Below are positions 1 to 5,403 of a stretch of DNA of 6,966 nt, piece after piece; positions within the stretch are counted from its first letter, which is position 1; each line of letters begins with the position of its first letter. Source of the stretch: Streptococcus sp. (GTDB lineage Bacteria; Bacillota; Bacilli; Lactobacillales; Streptococcaceae); NCBI GenBank assembly GCA_030825825.1, contig JAPJPE010000066.1, positions 1-6,966 on the forward strand, given 5' to 3'. The translations under genes and the position numbers were made by a program. Below the pieces are notes generated by a model. It saw nothing but the letters and a program-made list of their open reading frames with translations, did not search any database and had not been told where the DNA came from.

Positions 1-1554
1 GATAAGAAGTATCTTTTTCCTATTTTTTTAGGGCGTATTGTGAATAGTGGTTTGGTGTTGGCGCAACCTCTGATTTTAACGAAGGCCTTGAAGTTAGATC
101 AAGACGGCCTTTCTTATGGAAAAATTCTCAATTTTGTTTTATTTGGTTTGTCTGTCTATCTTGTTATTTATAGTCTGATGCTGTTTTCAAACTATTCGCA
201 CAATATATTCCGAAGAGAAATCAACAAAAGTGTCCGTGCCCTTTTATTTAAGAAAGTCATATTGAATCCTAAATTTTCCAATGATGAAAAAGTTAGTCTG
301 CTAACTCAAGATATGGAATATGTGGGCGATAATTATTTGGAAAATATAAATGTTATGGTGAGTTGGGGATTTGTCGCCCTTGTTACAGCCATTTATATTG
401 TTTCACAAAATTTTCTCTTAGGACTTATTTTTGTCATTTTTACGATTATGAGACCTATTCCTCAGTTCATCATGAATCGTCGTTTACAAGATTCGGGAGA
501 CAGCTGGTCCAAGCTTAGAACGAAATTACATGGGCTTGTCTCGGATAGTATGCAAGGCAGCCAAACCTTACGGATTAATCAGGCCATGAGGCTGAATGAA
601 GAGCGCGTGAATGATTTAAACGGAGAATATCAAAAAGCCATCCAAAGATTTTGTTTCACACATAATATTATTTTTTTCTTTAATGGATTTATGGTCTTTT
701 TTAGTCAGGTTGTTCCTCTTGCTTTAGGCTTTTATTTGAGTTTACAGGGAAATTCTATTTCTATTACAAGCCTCATCTCTATGTATGTTGCTGCGGGGAT
801 GCTGGTAGAACCGATCCAAACTCTGATGTACAGTGCAGCCAATCTCCAAGGTGCCTTGCCGACTGCGAACCGCCTGTTTAAGATTATCGAGGAAGAACCT
901 GATTTCGAAGAGACAAAGGATCAATTTGTTGAAAATCTCGAATCGTTGCGCTTAAATCATATTTCAAAAAGTTTTGCTGAACGTCAGCTTTTTTCTGATT
1001 TGACGGCGACGATTTCAGTAGGTCAGAAGGTCTTAATCAAAGGACCGAGCGGGTCTGGAAAGACGACTCTTTTTCGCTTGATTTTAGGAGAAGAAGTATG
1101 TGATGAGGGTGACATTTTCGTTCAGTATGATGGAAATCAAATAACGAGTCATTTCCAAGGGAATATCGGTTTAATTAGCCAGCATCCCTTCCTGTTTAAC
1201 GATACTATCCGCTATAATCTAACTTTTGGTCAGCCTTTTCAGGACCATGAATTATTGGAGGTATTGGACCGAGTTGGCTTAATAGATGAATTTCAGGATA
1301 TTTTGAATGTAGAAATTCATAATAATGGTGAAAACATTTCAGGAGGTCAGCGTGTCAGATTAGAGTTGGCTCGTTTTCTCTTACGCGAGAAGGATATTTT
1401 ATTAGCGGACGAAGTGACATCAGCTTTGGACGAAAAAAATAGTCGTCTGGTTAGAGACCTAATCTTTTCTTTGCCGATCACGGTACTAGAAATAGCCCAT
1501 CATATTGATGAAGAAGAGCGCTATGACCAAATCCTTGAGTTACGTAAAGGATGA
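1..1554 (+). CDS. ABC exporter, fused permease and ATPase (5' end missing)
   Basis: The reading frame is open from base 1, so the GTG at 40 is probably internal and the true start lies just upstream; 517 residues are visible. Counting from base 1, the first ~280 residues contain about six hydrophobic segments (roughly 4-27, 43-65, 117-135, 137-157, 223-248, 257-275), as in type IV (MsbA-like) exporters. The ATPase domain follows: Walker A GPSGSGKT at 348-355, Q-loop glutamine at 394, signature ISGGQ at 446-450 (variant of LSGGQ), Walker B ILLADE ending in D470/E471, and the H-loop histidine at 500 or 501. All catalytic residues are present, so it should hydrolyse ATP and work as a homo- or heterodimer in the membrane. 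The protein stops soon after the H-loop (ending ELRKG), shorter than many exporters, which usually continue past this point. The substrate (peptide, lipid or drug) cannot be told from sequence, and no partner gene is visible downstream. Confidence 0.93.
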   Translation, partial: DKKYLFPIFLGRIVNSGLVLAQPLILTKALKLDQDGLSYGKILNFVLFGLSVYLVIYSLMLFSNYSHNIFRREINKSVRALLFKKVILNPKFSNDEKVSLLTQDMEYVGDNYLENINVMVSWGFVALVTAIYIVSQNFLLGLIFVIFTIMRPIPQFIMNRRLQDSGDSWSKLRTKLHGLVSDSMQGSQTLRINQAMRLNEERVNDLNGEYQKAIQRFCFTHNIIFFFNGFMVFFSQVVPLALGFYLSLQGNSISITSLISMYVAAGMLVEPIQTLMYSAANLQGALPTANRLFKIIEEEPDFEETKDQFVENLESLRLNHISKSFAERQLFSDLTATISVGQKVLIKGPSGSGKTTLFRLILGEEVCDEGDIFVQYDGNQITSHFQGNIGLISQHPFLFNDTIRYNLTFGQPFQDHELLEVLDRVGLIDEFQDILNVEIHNNGENISGGQRVRLELARFLLREKDILLADEVTSALDEKNSRLVRDLIFSLPITVLEIAHHIDEEERYDQILELRKG

Positions 1555-1710
1555 GCGATGCCACAATAGTTGGTTCTGCGACAAAGCGGATAGTAGTAAG
1601 CCAGCAATTTGTCAGATATTTTTGAGATTCTAAGTGGTGATATTTCCAAAATCATCAATACTCAGAGAACTTAAGCTTTATTTAAGATAGGCCAGCTATA
1701 CTAGAAGCAT

Positions 1711-1746
1711 AAACAAAGACCTCCTAACTTTGTTTAAACCTCCTAA
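1711..1746. repeat. Hairpin with CCTCCT loop plus a second copy of ACCTCCTAA
   Basis: Perfect 8-bp arms AAACAAAG (1711-1718) and CTTTGTTT (1728-1735) enclose the 9-nt loop ACCTCCTAA, and the same 9-mer recurs at 1738-1746 just outside the hairpin. On the + strand the loop matches the anti-Shine-Dalgarno core. On the - strand both copies read TTAGGAGGT, a strong ribosome-binding site, and the 1719-1727 copy is followed eight bases later by an ATG (complement of 1708-1710). That frame stops after only four codons. No T-tract follows, so this is not a standard terminator. Function unknown. Confidence 0.5.
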
Positions 1747-1772
1747 ACTTTTTCATAATAATCTCCCATAAG

Positions 1773-1797
1773 AGTCGCCCAATCGGCGGCTTTTTTT
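1773..1797 (+). terminator. Intrinsic terminator upstream of tadA
   Basis: A seven-pair stem (1773-1779 with 1785-1791, including one G-T pair) has the five-base loop CAATC and is followed by seven T residues. It lies about 220 bases after the ABC gene stop and immediately before the tadA promoter, so it separates the two units. The T-tract overlaps the tadA -35 element. Confidence 0.85.
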
Positions 1798-1825
1798 GTG
1801 AGTCGTAAGCTGCCTATGGTATAAT
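1796..1825 (+). promoter_or_regulatory. tadA promoter (TTGTGA, 18 bp, TGG-TATAAT)
   Basis: A perfect TATAAT at 1820-1825 carries an upstream TGN extended -10 (1817-1819). A TTGTGA -35 at 1796-1801 gives an 18-bp spacer. Transcription would start near 1832, leaving a leader of about 25 bases. This rules out the in-frame ATG at 1824, which sits inside the -10 box. Confidence 0.8.
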
Positions 1826-1856
1826 GAACAAAGAAACTAAAAGGAAGAAGGAAGAG

Positions 1857-2366
1857 ATGGACTACACGATAGAGGAAAAAGCGATGTTTATGAGGGAAGC
1901 CCTGAAGGAGGCGGAGATTGCCCTCGCCAATGATGAAATACCGATTGGCTGTGTCTTGGTCAAGGATGGTCAGATTATCGGGCGTGGACATAATGCGCGT
2001 GAGGAGCTGCAGCGGGCGGTCATGCATGCGGAAATCATGGCGATCGAGGAGGCCAATCAGCGTGAAAATAGCTGGCGCCTGCTGGATACGACGCTTTTTG
2101 TCACGATTGAGCCCTGTGTCATGTGTAGTGGTGCCATTGGTCTAGCTCGGATTCCCCAGGTGATTTACGGGGCGACCAATCAGAAGTTCGGTGGAGCAGG
2201 TAGTCTCTACGACATTTTGGCAGATGAACGCCTCAATCACCGAGTCGAAGTAGAAACAGGAATCTTGGAAGCAGAATGTGCAGCCATCATGCAGACCTTC
2301 TTCCGCCAAGGTCGAGAACGAAAAAAACAAGCCAAACTCGCAGCCAAGGCCGAAACACAAGAATAA
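1857..2366 (+). CDS. tadA: tRNA-specific adenosine deaminase TadA
   Basis: The 169-residue product deaminates adenosine-34 to inosine in the tRNA-Arg(ACG) anticodon in the cytoplasm, which lets one tRNA read several CGN arginine codons; it normally acts as a homodimer. The zinc-dependent cytidine/deoxycytidylate deaminase fold is clear: HAE at 57-59 gives the zinc ligand H57 and proton shuttle E59, and PCVMC at 86-90 gives ligands C87 and C90. N46 in GHNAREE is the usual substrate-contact position. The start at 1857 follows a purine-rich AAGGAAGAAGGAAGAG ribosome site; the earlier in-frame ATG at 1824 overlaps the promoter -10. The length is normal for firmicute TadA, with a basic, Lys/Ala-rich tail from about 150. 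The gene has its own promoter, and ffs begins about 45 bases after the stop. Confidence 0.97.
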   Translation: MDYTIEEKAMFMREALKEAEIALANDEIPIGCVLVKDGQIIGRGHNAREELQRAVMHAEIMAIEEANQRENSWRLLDTTLFVTIEPCVMCSGAIGLARIPQVIYGATNQKFGGAGSLYDILADERLNHRVEVETGILEAECAAIMQTFFRQGRERKKQAKLAAKAETQE

Positions 2367-2377
2367 AAACCGGACCT

Positions 2378-2405
2378 TTGCAAATCGAACAAATTATGAT
2401 ATAAT
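2378..2405 (+). promoter_or_regulatory. ffs promoter (TTGCAA, 16 bp, TGA-TATAAT)
   Basis: TTGCAA at 2378-2383 and a perfect TATAAT at 2400-2405 with an extended TG at 2397-2398 are separated by 16 bp. It begins 11 bases after the tadA stop and places the transcription start at about 2412, exactly where the SRP RNA stem begins. Its strength fits an abundant stable RNA. Confidence 0.88.
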
Positions 2406-2411
2406 ACCTAT

Positions 2412-2490
2412 CGGAGCAACAGTTCTGCGTGAAGCGGGTCAGGGGAGGAATCCAGCAGCCCTAAGCGAAGTGAACTGTGTGCTCTTTTTT
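2412..2490 (+). ncRNA. ffs: Signal recognition particle RNA (small bacterial 4.5S-like form)
   Basis: This is the RNA core of the signal recognition particle, which binds Ffh and targets nascent membrane and secreted proteins to FtsY and the Sec translocon. The conserved domain IV is directly visible: GGTCAGG, the GGAA tetraloop region at 2447-2450, and AGCAGCC at 2454-2460 form the two characteristic internal loops around the tip. The outer stem pairs 2414-2425 with 2472-2484, with one bulged G at 2479, and runs straight into six T residues, so the molecule also supplies its own termination signal. At roughly 75-80 nt there is no Alu domain. A strong extended -10 promoter precedes it. The exact ends are inferred from the stem and promoter. 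Confidence 0.93.
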
Positions 2491-2577
2491 CTATAGCTCT
2501 TAGTGAGGTAAGCCTGTAAGGCGCAACCGAGCTTAGAGATATTGATCCTGAGGAGCAAAGCGACGTGAGGGCTATAG
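2491..2577. repeat. Inverted repeat enclosing the first 65-bp repeat copy
   Basis: CTATAGCTCT (2491-2500) pairs with AGGGCTATAG (2568-2577) with one G-T pair, and the match runs on for two further pairs. It begins directly after the ffs T-tract. The same left arm could instead pair with AGGGCTAT at the end of the second repeat copy (2649-2656), giving two mutually exclusive folds. It could mark the end of a small inserted element or an RNA structure; neither is proven. Confidence 0.45.
2511..2575. repeat. 65-bp direct repeat, copy 1
   Basis: The unit begins AGCCTGTAAGGCG and ends GACGTGAGGGCTAT, and recurs 81 bp downstream. The two copies differ at five of 65 positions, all transitions. A small GCC-TGTAA-GGC hairpin lies at its left end. 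I do not recognise it as BOX, RUP or SPRITE. No open frame with a ribosome site covers it on either strand. Confidence 0.8.
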
Positions 2578-2591
2578 CGTAAAATGAAAAA

Positions 2592-2656
2592 AGCCTGTAA
2601 GGCGTAACCAAACTTAGAGATATTGATCCTGAGGAGTGAAGCGACGTGAGGGCTAT
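2592..2656. repeat. 65-bp direct repeat, copy 2
   Basis: This is the second copy of the unit at 2511-2575, separated from it by 16 AT-rich bases. Positions where copy 1 has C, G, G, C, A carry T, A, A, T, G here. The small hairpin at the left end is kept, as is the 3' block GCGACGTGAGGGCTAT. The outer inverted arm found left of copy 1 is not repeated here. Between this copy and the pgi promoter (2657-2853) I see only AT-rich sequence and the two cre-like sites. Confidence 0.8.
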
Positions 2657-2768
2657 CACTCACCAGAGTCATGTAGAAATTACGTTCATATTCAAAGAAT
2701 AAAAGATAAAAAATAGAGTTTCGTGAGAAGCTTCTTTTTTTGGATTTTCTAGCCAAAATAGTGCAAAT

Positions 2769-2784
2769 ATGCAAACGATTGCCA
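2769..2784 (+). promoter_or_regulatory. cre-like site upstream of pgi (distal)
   Basis: ATGCAAACGATTGCCA fits the CcpA-binding consensus WTGNAANCGNWNNCWWW with one mismatch near its 3' end. It lies about 70 bp upstream of the pgi -35 and overlaps an imperfect stem-loop (2771-2796). By family knowledge it would bind CcpA with HPr-Ser-P. Binding is inferred only. Confidence 0.4.
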
Positions 2785-2825
2785 TTGCGTCGTTGCTTGA
2801 TTTGTGAAAATAAAAAAATTAGCAA

Positions 2826-2841
2826 ATGAAAACGTTTTACA
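2826..2841 (+). promoter_or_regulatory. cre-like site upstream of pgi (proximal)
   Basis: ATGAAAACGTTTTACA has the left half and central CG of a cre site but carries one extra base before the final CA, so it is an imperfect match. It lies 12 bp upstream of the pgi -35, a position from which CcpA could act as activator. Treat as tentative. Confidence 0.35.
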
Positions 2842-2853
2842 GGGTGGTTTCCC

Positions 2854-2882
2854 TTGATTAAATCCCGGTAAAGCGATATCAT
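2854..2882 (+). promoter_or_regulatory. pgi promoter (TTGATT, 17 bp, TATCAT)
   Basis: TTGATT at 2854-2859 and TATCAT at 2877-2882 are separated by the optimal 17 bp. Transcription would start near 2889, about 22 bases before the pgi ATG, leaving room only for the ribosome site TTGGAGGA (around 2898-2905). Confidence 0.7.
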
Positions 2883-2910
2883 AGAGAAGAAGAAATTTTG
2901 GAGGAATACT

Positions 2911-4260
2911 ATGTCACATATTAAATTTGATTATTCAAAAGTATTAGACAAATTTGTTGCACCACATGAAGTGGAATACATGCAAGCACAAGTTACAGCA
3001 GCAGACGAATTAATCCGCAAAGGAACTGGTGCTGGTAGCGACTTCTTGGGTTGGTTGGACCTTCCTGAAAACTATGACCGCGAAGAATTTGACCGCATCT
3101 TGAAAGCTGCTGAACAAATCAAAGCAGACAGCGATGTTTTGGTCGTGATCGGTATCGGTGGATCATACCTTGGAGCGAAAGCTGCTATTGATTTCTTGAA
3201 CCACCACTTTGCAAACTTGCAAACCAAAGAAGAACGCAAAGCGCCACAAATCCTTTACGCTGGGAACTCAATCTCATCAACATACCTTGCTGACTTGGTA
3301 GAGTACGTAGCAGACAAAGACTTCTCAGTAAACGTGATTTCCAAATCAGGTACAACAACTGAACCAGCTATCGCTTTCCGTGTCTTCAAAGAACTTTTGG
3401 TTAAGAAATACGGACAAGAAGAAGCTAACAAACGTATCTACGCAACAACTGATCGCCAAAAAGGTGCTGTTAAGGTTGAAGCAGATGCTAACGGTTGGGA
3501 AACATTTGTGGTTCCAGATGATATCGGTGGACGCTTCTCAGTATTGACAGCAGTTGGATTGCTTCCAATCGCTGCATCAGGTGCAGATATCAAAGCTCTT
3601 ATGGAAGGTGCGAATGCTGCTCGTAAACACTACACTTCAGACAAACTTTCAGAAAACGAAGCTTACCAATACGCAGCTGTTCGTAACATCCTTTACCGTA
3701 AAGGCTATGCAACTGAAATCTTGGTAAACTATGAGCCATCACTTCAATACTTCTCAGAATGGTGGAAACAATTGGCTGGTGAGTCAGAAGGGAAAGACCA
3801 GAAAGGTATTTACCCAACTTCAGCTAACTTCTCAACAGACTTGCACTCATTGGGTCAATTTATCCAAGAAGGAACTCGTATCATGTTTGAAACAGTTGTC
3901 CGTGTTGACAAACCACGTAAGAACGTGATCATCCCTACTTTGGAAGAAGACCTTGATGGACTTGGATACCTCCAAGGAAAAGATGTTGACTTCGTGAACA
4001 AAAAAGCGACTGACGGTGTTCTTCTTGCCCACACTGACGGTGACGTGCCAAACATGTACGTGACTCTTCCTGAGCAAGATGCCTTCACTCTTGGATACAC
4101 TATCTACTTCTTCGAATTGGCCATCGCCCTTTCAGGTTACTTGAACGCTATCAACCCATTTGACCAACCAGGTGTTGAAGCCTACAAGAAAAATATGTTT
4201 GCCCTTCTTGGTAAACCAGGATTTGAAGAACTTGGAGCAGAACTCAACGCTCGTCTTTAA
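2911..4260 (+). CDS. pgi: Glucose-6-phosphate isomerase
   Basis: The 449-residue cytoplasmic enzyme interconverts glucose-6-phosphate and fructose-6-phosphate, the second step of glycolysis. Family landmarks are all present: GIGGSYLGAK at 81-90 and the phosphate-binding SKSGTTTEP at 144-152, signature 1 DDIGGRFSVLTAVG at 203-216, catalytic E291 in QLAGESEGK, H312, and signature 2 FDQPGVEAYK at 417-426 with the ring-opening lysine K426. The length is typical of the short Gram-positive form rather than the ~550-residue proteobacterial form. ATG 2911 is preceded by GGAGG at 2900-2904. Codon choice is visibly restricted (for example AAC, CGT, GGT, CTT favoured), unlike the membrane genes downstream, as expected for high expression. 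It is monocistronic, with its own promoter and a strong terminator; two cre-like sites upstream hint at carbon-catabolite control. Confidence 0.98.
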   Translation: MSHIKFDYSKVLDKFVAPHEVEYMQAQVTAADELIRKGTGAGSDFLGWLDLPENYDREEFDRILKAAEQIKADSDVLVVIGIGGSYLGAKAAIDFLNHHFANLQTKEERKAPQILYAGNSISSTYLADLVEYVADKDFSVNVISKSGTTTEPAIAFRVFKELLVKKYGQEEANKRIYATTDRQKGAVKVEADANGWETFVVPDDIGGRFSVLTAVGLLPIAASGADIKALMEGANAARKHYTSDKLSENEAYQYAAVRNILYRKGYATEILVNYEPSLQYFSEWWKQLAGESEGKDQKGIYPTSANFSTDLHSLGQFIQEGTRIMFETVVRVDKPRKNVIIPTLEEDLDGLGYLQGKDVDFVNKKATDGVLLAHTDGDVPNMYVTLPEQDAFTLGYTIYFFELAIALSGYLNAINPFDQPGVEAYKKNMFALLGKPGFEELGAELNARL

Positions 4261-4270
4261 TCAATAGACA

Positions 4271-4298
4271 AAACGATCTCGCAAGAGATCGTTTTTTT
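4271..4298 (+). terminator. pgi intrinsic terminator
   Basis: A perfect ten-pair stem (4271-4280 with 4285-4294) has the stable GCAA tetraloop and the T-run 4292-4298. It starts ten bases after the pgi stop. The left side is A-rich, so it may also stop transcription weakly from the other direction. Confidence 0.95.
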
Positions 4299-4325
4299 GT
4301 ATCTATTTCCCCATTTAGTGATGAA

Positions 4326-4355
4326 TTGGCGCCATCAGGTGATTTATGATATAGT
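4326..4355 (+). promoter_or_regulatory. Promoter of the membrane-protein pair (TTGGCG, 18 bp, TGA-TATAGT)
   Basis: TATAGT at 4350-4355 has an upstream TGA extended -10 (4347-4349). TTGGCG at 4326-4331 lies 18 bp upstream and is part of the 8-bp palindrome TGGCGCCA (4327-4334), which could be incidental or a small operator. The predicted leader to ATG 4444 is about 80 bases. Confidence 0.7.
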
Positions 4356-4443
4356 AGAAGGAGCATTTTTATACTTTGTTCATCAAATGATTTTCACTCA
4401 CTGTGATCGTCAAATGAGACAAAGAGAATCAAAAGGAGAGAGT

Positions 4444-5385
4444 ATGACTACAGAAGATAAACAGCCTTTTGCAGTGCCGGAAGAGGAGCAGATGCAAGAG
4501 ACACCACAAGTAGAAGGACAGGTGAGGGGAGTTCAAATGCAGGGGCCTGCTCATCCATTGGAAGAAACAAATCCACAAATGCTTCCGCCTCAATGGTCCT
4601 ATCCAACTAAGCCAAAACACAAGTGGAAAAACATAGTTCTATTTTCACTGTTAGCGTTTGTGATTAGTGGACTTTTCGGTGGTGTGAGTGGATATGTTTG
4701 GGGACAATCCTCTCAAACAAGTAAGGAGTCGCAACGATTCAAACGTTTAGAACGTGCAAAGACCGAAGCAAATGAAACGAAAGTAGGTTTTGTAACGGAT
4801 AAAGAAAAGGTCATTTTTACATGGACTCTCAAAGATCTTGGTTTGCTGAGTTACACCAATCGGGAAGGTTATGGGTTGACAGCAGATCAGATCGTGGAAG
4901 TTTATGGGTTGGCATCCAGTGTTGAATATAAAAAGAATGAAATGGACCTTACTTGGAATGACTCAAAAGCTTCTGAACATCAGGAGTTGAGAATGAGATT
5001 TGAAGAAGTCGACGGAAATTATTATTTGAAAAATGTGTCCGTGACGGATTTAGATGAGTTGTATGAGCATAAAAATCCAGAGGATGATGATGATAGCGAT
5101 GATGTCTCGAGCAATCGCGCCTTGACTAAAAAGGAATTTCGAAGTCTGAAAAAAGGAAACAAGCAGACAGGGCAAGGTGGGACAAGTTTATCTGAGTTTT
5201 TGAAAAAACATCGAAAAACCGTCGAAATTGGGACAGAGCGCAAAATAACTGCCAATGGGGAAACATTTAAGTCTACACGTGTAGTGGCTACAGTACTCTG
5301 TGAGGTTGATGGTGATTTTAAAGTTTTGAAATTTTTAGCACAGCCTGATGGAGAATTTCGCTATATTGGTGCGGAACTAAATTAA
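4444..5385 (+). CDS. Single-pass membrane protein with two-module ectodomain (first of pair)
   Basis: The product has 313 residues and its function is not known. The N-terminal ~58 residues are Pro/Gln/Glu-rich and predicted cytoplasmic; KPKHKWK (56-62) is the positive-inside flank of one transmembrane helix at about 63-86; the rest should lie outside. There is no lipobox cysteine or LPXTG. The outer part has two modules: ~118-200 (FTWTLKDLG, EVYG, LTW, DGNYYLKN) and ~226-310 (LKKGNKQTGQGGTSLSEF, then PDGEFRYIGAEL), joined by an acidic linker EDDDDSDD at 213-220. The pattern 'L-x-G-x-x-TG-x-GGTS-x-x-E-V' followed by a strand ending DG-Y recalls the BLIP/DUF3862 fold of Gram-positive secreted proteins; this is inference from pattern. 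The start at 4444 is chosen over a TTG at 4297, which lies inside the pgi terminator, because AAAGGAGAG sits just before it. It forms an operon with the paralogue 18 bases downstream. Confidence 0.85.
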   Translation: MTTEDKQPFAVPEEEQMQETPQVEGQVRGVQMQGPAHPLEETNPQMLPPQWSYPTKPKHKWKNIVLFSLLAFVISGLFGGVSGYVWGQSSQTSKESQRFKRLERAKTEANETKVGFVTDKEKVIFTWTLKDLGLLSYTNREGYGLTADQIVEVYGLASSVEYKKNEMDLTWNDSKASEHQELRMRFEEVDGNYYLKNVSVTDLDELYEHKNPEDDDDSDDVSSNRALTKKEFRSLKKGNKQTGQGGTSLSEFLKKHRKTVEIGTERKITANGETFKSTRVVATVLCEVDGDFKVLKFLAQPDGEFRYIGAELN

Positions 5386-5403
5386 GAGGAGGATAGAAGA
5401 AAG

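Noticed and set aside
1824..1856. Upstream in-frame ATG for tadA
   Set aside because: It lies inside the TATAAT -10 box and so precedes the transcription start; ATG 1857 has the ribosome site.
1743..2027. 94-codon open frame on the - strand overlapping the start of tadA
   Set aside because: It runs through a terminator, a promoter and the tadA coding region with no recognisable protein features.
2511..2656. CRISPR array
   Set aside because: Only two units with a 16-bp gap, a 65-bp repeat and no cas genes.
2491..2656. BOX, RUP or SPRITE element
   Set aside because: The sequence does not match the core motifs of these streptococcal elements as I remember them.
2695..2745. Terminator at GAAGCTTC followed by seven T residues
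   Set aside because: The palindrome has no loop of workable size, so the hairpin would be too short; ffs already carries its own termination signal.
2408..2882. Open frames on the - strand with repetitive peptides across ffs and the 65-bp repeats
   Set aside because: They are the translations of a structured RNA gene and a DNA repeat; no ribosome site or codon bias supports them.
4297..4443. TTG-initiated N-terminal extension of the first ectodomain protein
   Set aside because: It would begin in the T-tract of the pgi terminator and before the promoter; AAAGGAGAG plus ATG at 4444 is far better.
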